From the NCBI GenBank assembly GCA_023394655.1, contig JAEXAG010000112.1, forward strand, positions 1 through 28,508: DNA of 28,508 nucleotides, given 5' to 3'. Made by a program: the position numbers and the translations under genes. The notes beneath the pieces were generated by a model. It had not been told where the DNA came from. It was given only the letters and a program-made list of their open reading frames with translations, and did not search any database. Source of the stretch: Pseudomonadota bacterium. Its GTDB lineage: Bacteria > Pseudomonadota > Gammaproteobacteria > Xanthomonadales > Xanthomonadaceae. Shown piece after piece: positions 1-8,535 of the stretch (the stretch's first letter is position 1; each line of letters starts with the position of its first letter).

Positions 1-522
1 GGCCAGGCCGATGTTGTGGGTGGCCGTGGTGCAGGCGGTGACCGCGGCGATGTTCGGGCCCTTCGCGCCGGTCATGATCGAAAGCTGGCCGGAGATCATG
101 TTGACGATGGTGCTGGGGATGTAGAACGGCGAAATCTTGCGCGGGCCGCCGGCCGCCAGCTTCAGCGCGGTTTCCTCGATGCCCGAGATGCCGCCGATGC
201 CGGCGCCGATCGCCACGCCGATGCGTTCCGCGTCTTCGCCTTCGATCACCAGGCCGGCATCCCGGATCGCCATCAGCCCGGCCGCCACGCCGTAATGGAC
301 GAACGGATCCATCTTCTTCACGTCTTTCGGCGCGATGAATTCGCTCGGATCGAAGCCGCGCACCTCGCCCGCGATGCGGGTCGGGAAGGCGGAAACGTCG
401 AAGTGGGTGATGGGGCCGATGCCCGAACGCCCGGCCTTGATCGCGGCCCAGTTGGTTTCCAGATCGTTGCCGAGCGGCGAAAGGATGCCGAGGCCGGTGA
501 TGACGACGCGACGTTTGGACAT
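1..522 (-). CDS. fabF: beta-ketoacyl-ACP synthase II (KAS II), N-terminal part
   Basis: Condensing enzyme that extends acyl-ACP with malonyl-ACP in cytoplasmic type II fatty acid synthesis. The 174 residues in the window begin MSKRRVVITGLGI at an ATG at 520-522, which matches the conserved KAS II N-terminus. The nucleophile region reads AVTACTTATHNIG, with the active-site cysteine at about residue 164, where E. coli FabF has it. The His-His part of the catalytic triad lies beyond the left edge, so the gene is partial because of the window and not because it is broken. It is the last gene seen in the fabH-fabD-fabG-acpP-fabF series and lies 78 bases downstream of acpP, with a hairpin between them. 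The call is firm from sequence and gene order. Confidence 0.96.
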   Translation of the reverse strand, partial: MSKRRVVITGLGILSPLGNDLETNWAAIKAGRSGIGPITHFDVSAFPTRIAGEVRGFDPSEFIAPKDVKKMDPFVHYGVAAGLMAIRDAGLVIEGEDAERIGVAIGAGIGGISGIEETALKLAAGGPRKISPFYIPSTIVNMISGQLSIMTGAKGPNIAAVTACTTATHNIGLA

Positions 523-557
523 GGGGTCTCCCGGGATTTCTGCTTCAGACATGCACA

Positions 558-575
558 GGGCCGCAAAAGCGGCCC
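558..575 (-). terminator. hairpin between acpP and fabF (possible attenuator)
   Basis: A perfect 7-bp inverted repeat (GGGCCGC/GCGGCCC) with a 4-base loop lies in the acpP-fabF spacer. No run of U follows on the minus-strand transcript, so it is not a full intrinsic terminator. Its likely role is to protect the abundant acpP mRNA 3' end or to reduce read-through into fabF. That role is inferred from the need for much more ACP than synthase. Confidence 0.45.
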
Positions 576-600
576 CGGCATCGTTCCTGCAAGGGCAGGC

Positions 601-840
601 TCACTCCTTGACGTGGGCCTTCACGTAATCGATGGCCTGCTGCACGTTGGTGATCTTCTCGGCTTCCTCGTCCGGGATCTCGCACTCGAACTCTTCTTCG
701 AGCGCCATGACAAGTTCAACGGTATCGAGCGAGTCCGCGCCCAGGTCGTCGACGAACGACGCGCTGTTGGTGACGTCTTCTTCCTTGACGCCCAGTTGTT
801 CGATGACGATCTTCTTGACGCGTTCTTCGATGTTGCTCAT
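601..840 (-). CDS. acpP: acyl carrier protein
   Basis: Small acidic carrier that holds growing acyl chains on a 4'-phosphopantetheine arm for all steps of type II fatty acid synthesis. The 79 residues are of standard length. The DSL motif sits at residues 36-38 (GADSLDTVE), so Ser37 counting Met is the attachment site, and the recognition helix after it is strongly acidic. The ATG at 838-840 is preceded by a strong Shine-Dalgarno sequence (GGAGGGG, 847-853) at 6 bases spacing, as expected of a very highly expressed protein. It lies between fabG and fabF and may have its own promoter in the 110-base gap upstream. Confidence 0.98.
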   Translation of the reverse strand: MSNIEERVKKIVIEQLGVKEEDVTNSASFVDDLGADSLDTVELVMALEEEFECEIPDEEAEKITNVQQAIDYVKAHVKE

Positions 841-882
841 GTGTGACCCCTCCGGGGGATTGGTTCAGTGAAACAGATGGCT

Positions 883-909
883 AGTGTAAGGGAAACAGGC
901 GCCCGGCAA
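883..909 (-). promoter_or_regulatory. candidate acpP promoter
   Basis: In the fabG-acpP gap, on the minus strand, TTGCCG (904-909) and TACACT (883-888) resemble sigma-70 -35 and -10 boxes. The spacer is only 15 bases, shorter than the preferred 17, so the -35 assignment is uncertain. An internal promoter for acpP is known in other bacteria, and the position about 42 bases before the ATG is suitable. Confidence 0.4.
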
Positions 910-950
910 GCAACGCAGGCGCATGGACGAAAGTCCGGGGTGAGGCCGCT

Positions 951-1694
951 TCAGGGCATGTACATGCCGCCGTTGACGTGCAGCGTCTCGCCCGTGATGT
1001 AGTTCGCATCCGGGCCGGCCAGGAAGGCCACCGCACGGGCGATGTCGGCCGGTTCGCCGAGGCGGCCCAGCGCGATTTGTTCCAGCATCGCGGCCTTCGC
1101 GTCCTCGGGCAGGTCCGCGGTCATGTCGGTGGCGATGAAGCCGGGCGCGACGACATTGACGGTGATGCCGCGGCTGCCGATCTCCTTGGCCAGCGATTTC
1201 GAGAACGCGATGATCCCGGCCTTGGCGGCGGCGTAGTTCGCCTGCCCGGCGTTGCCGGTGACGCCGATCACCGAGGCGATGTTGATGATGCGGCCCTTGC
1301 GCGCCTTCATCATGCCGCGCATCACCGCCTTGCTCGCGCGATAGACGCTGGTGAGGTTGGTATCGAGGATGGCCTGCCAGTCCTCGTCCTTCATCCGCAT
1401 GAGCAGGTTGTCGCGGGTGATGCCGGCGTTGTTGACCAGGATGGAAAGGCCCCCGAACTCCTTCTGCACCGACTCGATCAGCGCTTCGATCGCGCCGGCG
1501 TCGTTCACGTTCAGCACGCGGCCGTGCCCCCCCTGCGCGGACAGGCGCTGGCCGATGGCGGCGGCACCGGATTCGCTGGTGGCGGTGCCGATGACGGTAG
1601 CGCCGCGGGCGGCCAGTTCGTCGGCGATGGCGGCACCGATGCCGCGCGAGGCGCCGGTCACCAGCGCGATTTCATTTTCGAGGGGTTTGTTCAT
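951..1694 (-). CDS. fabG: 3-oxoacyl-ACP reductase
   Basis: NADPH-dependent short-chain dehydrogenase that reduces beta-ketoacyl-ACP to beta-hydroxyacyl-ACP. The 247 residues match the usual length. The Rossmann cofactor loop TGASRGIG is at residues 13-20, NNAG at 88-91, and the catalytic Ser141, Tyr154 and Lys158 lie in the contexts NIASVIG and NYAAAKAG. The C-terminus ITGETLHVNGGMYMP is typical of FabG. It lies 86 bases downstream of fabD and upstream of acpP, in the standard fab order, which distinguishes it from the many other SDR enzymes. Confidence 0.97.
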   Translation of the reverse strand: MNKPLENEIALVTGASRGIGAAIADELAARGATVIGTATSESGAAAIGQRLSAQGGHGRVLNVNDAGAIEALIESVQKEFGGLSILVNNAGITRDNLLMRMKDEDWQAILDTNLTSVYRASKAVMRGMMKARKGRIINIASVIGVTGNAGQANYAAAKAGIIAFSKSLAKEIGSRGITVNVVAPGFIATDMTADLPEDAKAAMLEQIALGRLGEPADIARAVAFLAGPDANYITGETLHVNGGMYMP

Positions 1695-1780
1695 GACGAA
1701 CCTTCAGGTTGTTCCGGAAATGATGCACCACGCGGCATGGAGACGCGGATGGCCCGACCGTCGAGGCACGAAGGATCGGA

Positions 1781-2719
<939 letters not shown>

Positions 2720-2782
2720 GCGGTCGTCCAGTGCGAAGGAGCCGGCGATTCTACGTCCGTTCAGCCGACTGCGTCTGTACCG

Positions 2783-2801
2783 GGGCGTATTCCACGCCCC
2801 G
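2783..2801 (-). other. inverted repeat in the fabH-fabD gap
   Basis: A perfect 7-bp inverted repeat (GGGGCGT/ACGCCCC) with a 5-base loop lies between the fabH stop and the fabD start. There is no T-tract on either side. It could fold in the transcript as an RNA processing or stability element, but nothing shows a function. Confidence 0.35.
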
Positions 2802-2819
2802 CCGATCGCCTGCCGATGC

Positions 2820-3806
2820 TCAGTAGCGCAGCAGCACCGAGCCCCAGGTAAAGCCGCCGCCGAAGGCTTCCAGCAGCAGCAATTGGCCGCGCTCGACCTT
2901 GCCGGAGCGGACCGCTTCGTCCAGCGCCAGCGGCACCGAGCCGAACGAAGTGTTGCCGTGCTTGTCCACGGTCACGATCACGCGATCCATCGGCATTTCA
3001 AGGCGCTTGGCGGTGGCTTCGATGATGCGCAGGTTGGCCTGATGCGGGATCAGCCAATCGATGTCCTTGCGATCCAGGCCATTGGCCTCCAGCGTTTCCT
3101 CGACCACCGCATCCAGCGCCTTCACCGCATGCTTGAACACTTCGTTGCCGGTCATCAGCACGCGCACGCCGGCGTTGTCCTCGCCCGGCTTGAAGCCTTC
3201 CGAGACACCCACCGGATTCCAGAGCAGTTCCTTCTTGCTGCCATCGGCATGCAGATGGGTACTGAGGATGCCGGTTTCCTCGTCGGCACGGATCACCGCG
3301 GCGCCGGCGCCATCGCCGAAGAGCACGCAGGTGCCACGGTCGGACCAGTCGATCATGCGGGTCAGGGTCTCGGCCCCCACCACCAGCGCGGTGCGGGCAT
3401 CCCCGGAACGGATGAACTTGTCGGCCACGCTGAGCGCGAAGATGAAACCGGAGCAGGCCGCATTGACATCGAACGCCGGGCAGCCGGCGATGCCCAGCTC
3501 TGCCTGCAGCAGGCACGCGGAGGACGGGAAGATGAGGTTCGGCGTGGTCGTGCCGAGCACGATCAGGTCGATGTCGCCCGGGCCGACGCCCGCCGCTTCC
3601 ATCGCCTTCAGCGCGGCATCGCGCGCCAGCGACACGGTGGTCTCGCCCTCGCCCGCCACGTAACGCTGGCGGATGCCGGTGCGCGTGGCGATCCATTCGT
3701 CGCTGGTATCGACCTGCTTCGCCAGCTCGTCGTTGCTGACCACGCGGCGCGGCAAGGCGCTGCCGGTACCTGCGATGCGGGAGAAGATGCGCGCTTGGGC
3801 GGTCAT
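2820..3806 (-). CDS. fabH: beta-ketoacyl-ACP synthase III
   Basis: Starts fatty acid chains by condensing an acyl-CoA primer with malonyl-ACP. The 328 residues carry the full KAS III triad: Cys118 in NAACSGF, His255 in IPHQANLR and Asn285 in GNTSFGS. The C-terminus (GGGFTWGSVLLRY) is the family's typical end. The ATG at 3804-3806 has a short CGGAG Shine-Dalgarno about 9 bases upstream. It is the first fab gene of the cluster and follows rpmF. The intrinsic terminator upstream implies that it has its own promoter, although I could not pick one with confidence. Confidence 0.97.
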   Translation of the reverse strand: MTAQARIFSRIAGTGSALPRRVVSNDELAKQVDTSDEWIATRTGIRQRYVAGEGETTVSLARDAALKAMEAAGVGPGDIDLIVLGTTTPNLIFPSSACLLQAELGIAGCPAFDVNAACSGFIFALSVADKFIRSGDARTALVVGAETLTRMIDWSDRGTCVLFGDGAGAAVIRADEETGILSTHLHADGSKKELLWNPVGVSEGFKPGEDNAGVRVLMTGNEVFKHAVKALDAVVEETLEANGLDRKDIDWLIPHQANLRIIEATAKRLEMPMDRVIVTVDKHGNTSFGSVPLALDEAVRSGKVERGQLLLLEAFGGGFTWGSVLLRY

Positions 3807-3872
3807 GGCGGAACTCCGATGGCGATGTGGTTCACGTCCGCGAAACGCCGGCTTGGCCGGATCGCGGGCACG

Positions 3873-3904
3873 AAAAGACGATACCGGCTTGCACCGGCAT
3901 CGTC
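3873..3904 (-). terminator. intrinsic terminator after rpmF
   Basis: On the minus strand an 11-bp stem (one G-U pair; arms at 3894-3904 and 3877-3887) with a 6-base loop is followed directly by TTTT (3873-3876). It lies 33 bases past the rpmF stop. It would end the yceD-rpmF transcript, at least partly, before fabH. A second small repeat, CCGGC-CAA-GCCGG, follows just downstream. Confidence 0.7.
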
Positions 3905-3937
3905 ACATGATGTGTTTCCTGCGCGGGGCGCGCGGGA

Positions 3938-4132
3938 TCAATCTTCTTCGACGACCGAGGACTTGGTCTCGATGACCTTCTTGCCACGGTAGTAACCGTC
4001 GGCGGTCACGTGGTGGCGCAGGTGGGTTTCACCGCTGGTCGGATCGGTGGACAGCTGCTTCGCCGACAGGCTGTCGTGCGAGCGGCGCATGCCGCGCTTG
4101 GAGGGGGTGACGCGGGACTTCTGGACTGCCAT
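3938..4132 (-). CDS. rpmF: large-subunit ribosomal protein bL32
   Basis: Small basic ribosomal protein of the 50S subunit. The 64 residues begin MAVQKSRVTPSKRGMRRSHD, the strongly conserved bL32 N-terminus, and the C-terminal part includes HHVTADGYYRGKKVI. The open frame continues 45 codons upstream, but homology and a GGAG Shine-Dalgarno 8 bases before it fix the start at the ATG at 4130-4132. The zinc-ribbon cysteines seen in some bL32 proteins are absent, as in the Cys-free form common in proteobacteria. It lies 56 bases after yceD, its usual partner. Confidence 0.97.
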   Translation of the reverse strand: MAVQKSRVTPSKRGMRRSHDSLSAKQLSTDPTSGETHLRHHVTADGYYRGKKVIETKSSVVEED

Positions 4133-4188
4133 GGTTGAACTCCAATGAAACTGGCGTGTTGCGTGAAACTGTGGAAAAAAGGTAGAAC

Positions 4189-4701
4189 TCAGTCCTTGCC
4201 GGCCTTCAGCGATGCCAGCGCGGCGAACGGGTTGCCGGCCCCGGCTTCCTCGCCTGCCGGCCGCCATTCCCGCTCCATCGCCTCGGTGCCGGGTGCCGCC
4301 GGCACCACCGGCACGGCGAGGATGAGTTCATCCTCCACCAGCTCGGCGGGCACGATGCGCGCGTCCTGCGGCAGCAGGTACGGCTCGTGGCCGGGCGGCA
4401 GCGCGGCCTCGTCGGATTCTTCGCGGATCAGGCCGAGCATCTGTTCGAGCTCGACCGGGAACGTGAAGGTTTCCAGGCTGCGCTGGCAAAGCAGGGGCAG
4501 CGCGGCCTCGATGCGCAATGCCACGAAAGGAACATCCAGCGCGTCGCGCCCGAACTCCATCCGGTAGCGTGCCGAGCCTTCGGTTCCCGCCAGGGCTTCG
4601 CGCAGGCGCGGCATCGCGACCAGCGGAATCTCGCCTTCCAGCACCCGCCGGGCCGAGACCATGCGCCAGGCATCGACGGCAATGGACGAATCGACGGACA
4701 T
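4189..4701 (-). CDS. yceD: YceD/DUF177 family protein
   Basis: Widespread small protein nearly always encoded before rpmF and linked in several bacteria to 23S rRNA maturation or ribosome assembly. The 170 residues show the family's features: an N-terminal EGEIPLVAMPRL strand region, the central LCQRSLETFTFPV, an acidic VEDELILAVPVVP and the C-terminal NPFAALASLK. The usual CxxC reads CQRS, so the second cysteine is replaced by Ser. The frame extends 13 codons upstream, but those codons overlap the promoter; the ATG at 4699-4701 is the likely start and has no Shine-Dalgarno. It forms an operon with rpmF. Confidence 0.92.
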   Translation of the reverse strand: MSVDSSIAVDAWRMVSARRVLEGEIPLVAMPRLREALAGTEGSARYRMEFGRDALDVPFVALRIEAALPLLCQRSLETFTFPVELEQMLGLIREESDEAALPPGHEPYLLPQDARIVPAELVEDELILAVPVVPAAPGTEAMEREWRPAGEEAGAGNPFAALASLKAGKD

Positions 4702-4711
4702 AAGACGCGGA

Positions 4712-4740
4712 ATATTAAGGAGGATCCACGGCGCTGTCAA
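4712..4740 (-). promoter_or_regulatory. near-consensus sigma-70 promoter of yceD-rpmF
   Basis: The minus strand has TTGACA (4735-4740), a 17-base spacer and TAATAT (4712-4717), which is 11 of 12 consensus bases with ideal spacing. The -10 box ends 10 bases before the yceD ATG, so transcription should begin at or within a few bases of the start codon. That explains the lack of a ribosome binding site. Confidence 0.85.
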
Positions 4741-4752
4741 ATGTTTCCGAGC

Positions 4753-6594
4753 TCAATCGGCCAGCTCCACGGGCTGCGACTTCCAGTCCTCCGTACGTCC
4801 ATCGGCACCGTGCAAGCGCAGGCCCAGCCAGTGGCGTCCGGGGGGCAACGCGGAAGCATCGATTTCCGCGCGGAAACCGGCGTTCCCGGCGCCGCCATCC
4901 ACCGGCAAGCCCCAGTATCCGGCCACGCCGGGGCTGGGCAGGCCGTATCGCGCCGAGACCTGCGGCAGACCGTCGATCAGGATGTCCACGCCCGAAAGCC
5001 CGACGCCCTCGCGGAAGGCCCAGCCCTCCACCACGAAACGCCGCCCGACCCTGCCACCGGCGACGGGCGCATCGACATAGGCCATGCCCGGCATGCGGCA
5101 GGAAGCGTCCGATGGCTCGCCGAGCCGCGCCAGCACGAAGCGTTGCGCGCCGCGATCCACGTTGACGATGCGCTGCGGGACGATCGGCCCCAGCTCGCGG
5201 CAGAGCGTCTGGTAGTGCGCCAGCAGCTCGCGATAGCGGACTTCATCCTGCCCGATCACCAGGAGAGCGGGCCGCGCCTGCCCGGGGATCGGCCCTGGCC
5301 GGGTCAGACCCCAGAGCCGGAGCTGCGCGGCGCGGCCATGCTTCTCGTTGGCCGGATGGGCGAGCACGCGAATGTCGGCGCGATCGAGCAGGAAGGCGAG
5401 CTCCGCGCCCAGCTTGAAGTTGTCCGCCACCAGCTCGGTATCCGGCGGCATCGCGGCAAGTTCTTCGCCGACGGCCCGCGCGACATCTTCCCAACCGGCG
5501 AAGTTCGACGGATAGAGCTTGTGCATCGCCATCTGCTCGCGCAGTTGGGGCGTGGCGGTGGCGGCATGCCAGCCGAGCACCGCCAGCAGGCCCGCCGCCA
5601 GCAAACCCCAGGTCAGGCGACGCCAGAGCGCAGGCCAGCGAGCCAGCGCCAAAGGCGCCAGGACGAGCAAGGCGAAGTATCCGGGCAGGGTCCAATGGAA
5701 GCTGACGCGCTCGTTGTCCGCAAAGAAGCCCAGCAGGAAGAGCCCCAGCGTGGAAATGCCGCCGAGGAGCGCGAAATAACGCCATTGCGGCGGCGTGTCG
5801 CGGCCGAGTGCCAGCCGCAGGCCCTCGAACATGGCCAGCGCCAGCAAGGGCGTGACCATCAGCAGCTGGATCAGTACGAACCACGCGCCATCGAGATGGA
5901 AGCTCCACGGGTGACGCTCCAGCAACTGGAAGCGCAGGCCGGCATCGCCATGCCTCAGGTTCCATGCGATCACCGGGATCCAGCCGGCGGCACCGACGGC
6001 CAGGGCGACCAGCACCCGCGGTTCGCGCAGCAGGCGCCTGCCCTCGCGCATCGCCATGAGCGCGAGGAACCCGACTGCGATCACCCCGACGAAACGGTAA
6101 TGACTGAGCGCGCCGATGACGAGGCCCGCTGCCAGCAATGCGGCCGCACCGGAATCCACGCGCTTGAGCAGTCGAGCGCCCGCATCGAGGCACAGCAGGG
6201 TGGCAAAGGCCATCGGCACGTCCGGCAGCGCCAGCAATCCGATGCTTGCCGAAAGCGGCATCAGCAGCGCCAGCAACCCGGCCTGCCAGCCTCGTGCCGG
6301 CCCCAGCCAGCGCGAGGCGATGCGCGCCACCATCCAGGGCAGCGCAGCCCCCAGGAGCAGGAACAGGAAGCGCACCGACACGGGATGAGACCCGCCGGTT
6401 TCGACACCGAGCCGGATCAACCAGGCGGTGAGTCCGGGCACGTCGGAGTACGACCAGGCCAGATGCTGGCTTTCCAGCCAGTAGAAGGCCTCGTCCACGA
6501 ACAACGGCAGGCGTGCGGCAAGGAGCAGCTTGGCCGCGAGAACCGCAGCCCAGGCGATGAGGAATGCACGGCGCCAGCAATGCACTTGGTCCAT
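4753..6594 (-). CDS. GT39-family membrane glycosyltransferase with C-terminal extra domain
   Basis: Predicted polyprenyl-phosphate-sugar-dependent transferase of the PMT/ArnT-like GT39 class, moving a sugar to a lipid or protein on the outer face of the inner membrane. The 613 residues start with a membrane helix, followed by the acidic DEAFYW motif (Asp34, Glu35) that marks the catalytic first loop. About ten hydrophobic helices follow, up to about residue 355. The last 110 residues form a beta-rich segment (YVDAPVAG... to ...QPVELAD) resembling an Ig-like or carbohydrate-binding sandwich. The start is the ATG at 6592-6594; a GTG two codons upstream is also possible. It is divergent from the MoxR operon. 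The acceptor is unknown. Confidence 0.8.
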   Translation of the reverse strand: MDQVHCWRRAFLIAWAAVLAAKLLLAARLPLFVDEAFYWLESQHLAWSYSDVPGLTAWLIRLGVETGGSHPVSVRFLFLLLGAALPWMVARIASRWLGPARGWQAGLLALLMPLSASIGLLALPDVPMAFATLLCLDAGARLLKRVDSGAAALLAAGLVIGALSHYRFVGVIAVGFLALMAMREGRRLLREPRVLVALAVGAAGWIPVIAWNLRHGDAGLRFQLLERHPWSFHLDGAWFVLIQLLMVTPLLALAMFEGLRLALGRDTPPQWRYFALLGGISTLGLFLLGFFADNERVSFHWTLPGYFALLVLAPLALARWPALWRRLTWGLLAAGLLAVLGWHAATATPQLREQMAMHKLYPSNFAGWEDVARAVGEELAAMPPDTELVADNFKLGAELAFLLDRADIRVLAHPANEKHGRAAQLRLWGLTRPGPIPGQARPALLVIGQDEVRYRELLAHYQTLCRELGPIVPQRIVNVDRGAQRFVLARLGEPSDASCRMPGMAYVDAPVAGGRVGRRFVVEGWAFREGVGLSGVDILIDGLPQVSARYGLPSPGVAGYWGLPVDGGAGNAGFRAEIDASALPPGRHWLGLRLHGADGRTEDWKSQPVELAD

Positions 6595-6644
6595 CGGCAC
6601 CGTTTAGACTCATGATCTGCTGAAGGGCGACAAGGTTAACCGGT

Positions 6645-7580
6645 TTGGACACGAGACTCGACGACGCACTGAACGAGCGGCTGCGCTCGGCGGTGGCGCA
6701 GGTCAACACGCTGGTGCTGGGCAAGCCGCACGAGGTGCGGATGACTTTCGTGGCGCTGCTGGCAGGCGGCCATGTCCTCATCGAGGACCTGCCCGGACTG
6801 GGCAAGACCACCCTCGCCCACGCACTGGCGGCGACTTTGGGCCTCGGTTTCCAGCGCGTCCAGTTCACCTCCGACCTGCTGCCGGCCGACGTGGTGGGCG
6901 TGTCGGTGTACGACGCCGCCGCGCGCGCTTTCGAGTTCCATCCCGGCCCGGTGTTCACCCACATCCTGCTGGGCGACGAGATCAACCGCGCGCCGCCACG
7001 CACGCAGAGCGCGCTGCTGGAAGCGATGGCCGAGCAGCAGGTGACGGTGGATGGCACCACGCGCGCCCTGCCCTCGCCGTTCTTCGTCATCGCCACCCAG
7101 AACCCGGTGGACCTCTCGGGCACCTATCCCCTGCCCGATTCGCAGTTGGACCGCTTCCTGTTCCGGCTTTCGATGGGCTATCCCGATGCCGAGGCCGAAC
7201 GCGCGCTGCTGATGGGCGAGGACCGGCGCGAGCTGATCGCGCAGGCACGCCCGCTGCTCGATGAAAACGACATCCGGGCACTGCAGCAGGCCGTGCTGCA
7301 GGTCCATGCCAGCGAGGCGCTGGTCCGTTACGTGCAGGCACTGCTGGCCCGCAGCCGGCAGCATCCCGGCGTGCGCATCGGCCTTTCCCCGCGCGCCGGT
7401 CTGGCATTGCTCCGTGCCGCGCGGGCGCATGCACTGCTGCTCGGCCGTCGCCATGCATTGCCCGAGGACGTGCAGGCACTGTTCCCGGCACTGGCGGCGC
7501 ACCGGCTGGTCGGCGAAGGCGATGGCGGCAACGGCGCGAAGCTGGCCAAGTCGATCATGCTCGCGGTGCCGCTGGACTGA
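6645..7580 (+). CDS. MoxR-family AAA+ ATPase
   Basis: Cytoplasmic AAA+ chaperone-like ATPase that typically acts with a DUF58/VWA-type partner. The 311 residues contain Walker A (EDLPGLGKTT, residues 47-56), Walker B with its extension (LLGDEINRAPPRTQSALLEAM, from residue 108), and sensor 1 (ATQNP, 150-154). The start is a TTG at 6645-6647 with a weak AAGG upstream; the in-frame ATG at 6612 is followed at once by a stop, so it cannot be used. It is the first gene of a three-gene operon with the DUF58 and transglutaminase genes. That arrangement is common in gammaproteobacteria. The substrate is unknown. Confidence 0.93.
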   Translation: MDTRLDDALNERLRSAVAQVNTLVLGKPHEVRMTFVALLAGGHVLIEDLPGLGKTTLAHALAATLGLGFQRVQFTSDLLPADVVGVSVYDAAARAFEFHPGPVFTHILLGDEINRAPPRTQSALLEAMAEQQVTVDGTTRALPSPFFVIATQNPVDLSGTYPLPDSQLDRFLFRLSMGYPDAEAERALLMGEDRRELIAQARPLLDENDIRALQQAVLQVHASEALVRYVQALLARSRQHPGVRIGLSPRAGLALLRAARAHALLLGRRHALPEDVQALFPALAAHRLVGEGDGGNGAKLAKSIMLAVPLD

Positions 7581-7587
7581 CCCCGGG

Positions 7588-8535
7588 ATGCGCCTGACGC
7601 CGCTCATCGCGCGGTTTGCCCGGCCCCGGGCTGCGGAAGACCTTCCGGTACTGCTCGATCGCCGGCGCGTCTACGTGCTGCCGACACGCTTCGGCCTGTT
7701 CTACGTGGCGCTGGTGGCCACGATGTGCCTGGGCGCGCTCAACTACAACAACAACCCCGCGCTCCTGCTCGCCCTGTTGCTGGCCGGCGCGGGCCTCGCC
7801 AGCCTGCTGGCGGCGCATCTCCAGCTCTCCGGGCTCCGGGCCGAAAGCCTGGCCGCCGAACCGGTGGCCGCCGGCACGCCGATGCCCTTGCGGGTCGCGT
7901 TTTCCAGCCGCGTCGAACGTCCGCGCCACGGCCTGCAACTGCGGATGGGCGATGCATCGACGGTGTTTTCACTGCCGGCGCATGGCGGCGGCGTCGCCGA
8001 GCTTTCCGTGCCCACGACCGAGCGTGGCTGGCGGGAAGCCGAACGCATCGAGATCCGCACCACGCGGCCGCTCGGCTTGGCCCGCGCCTGGGCGTGGATC
8101 CTGCCCGATGCCCGCTGGCTCGTGTATCCGGCCCCGGAGCCGGATGGCCCGCCGCTGCCGGAAACCGTGCACGACGGCGATCATCGGCGGCCGCATTTCG
8201 CCGGCGAAGACCTGCACCTGCTGCGCAACTACCAGACCGGCGATGCGCTCCGGAGCATCGCATGGAAGGCCAGCGCCCGCCGCGACCAGTTGATGGCGCG
8301 CACCTGGGAGCAGCCGCACGGCGATGACGTGGAGCTTGAATGGCACGCCCTGCGCCTGTCGCACGAAGCCCGCATCAGCCGCCTCGCGCACTGGGTGGAG
8401 CAGGCCGAACGCGAAGGCCGCCGCTGGCGTCTGGCGTTGCCGGGCCAACCGCCGCTCGGGCCGGACAGCGGCGCCGCACATCGGCACGCCTGCCTGCGCG
8501 CATTGGCATTGATGCCCGGAGCCGACCATGTCTGA
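7588..8535 (+). CDS. DUF58 domain-containing membrane protein
   Basis: The 315 residues begin at an ATG 7 bases after the MoxR stop. Two hydrophobic helices lie at about residues 34-52 and 56-76, followed by a soluble part. The DUF58 core is near residues 210-235: HFAGEDLHLLRNYQTGD followed by SIAWKASAR. In this family the soluble part resembles a von Willebrand A-type fold and is thought to be the partner of the MoxR ATPase. The last 8 bases overlap the transglutaminase gene, which suggests coupled translation. The molecular role is not known. Confidence 0.9.
   Translation: MRLTPLIARFARPRAAEDLPVLLDRRRVYVLPTRFGLFYVALVATMCLGALNYNNNPALLLALLLAGAGLASLLAAHLQLSGLRAESLAAEPVAAGTPMPLRVAFSSRVERPRHGLQLRMGDASTVFSLPAHGGGVAELSVPTTERGWREAERIEIRTTRPLGLARAWAWILPDARWLVYPAPEPDGPPLPETVHDGDHRRPHFAGEDLHLLRNYQTGDALRSIAWKASARRDQLMARTWEQPHGDDVELEWHALRLSHEARISRLAHWVEQAEREGRRWRLALPGQPPLGPDSGAAHRHACLRALALMPGADHV

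Noticed and set aside
4387..6615. A 742-codon plus-strand frame over the GT39 gene
   Set aside because: Antisense shadow with a Gln/Arg/His-rich composition; the minus-strand frame has proper membrane helices and the DEAFYW motif.
6601..6644. Divergent promoters between the GT39 and moxR genes
   Set aside because: Only 44 bases with a TAGACT box whose spacing to any TTG-type element is unsuitable; promoters may lie inside the coding regions.
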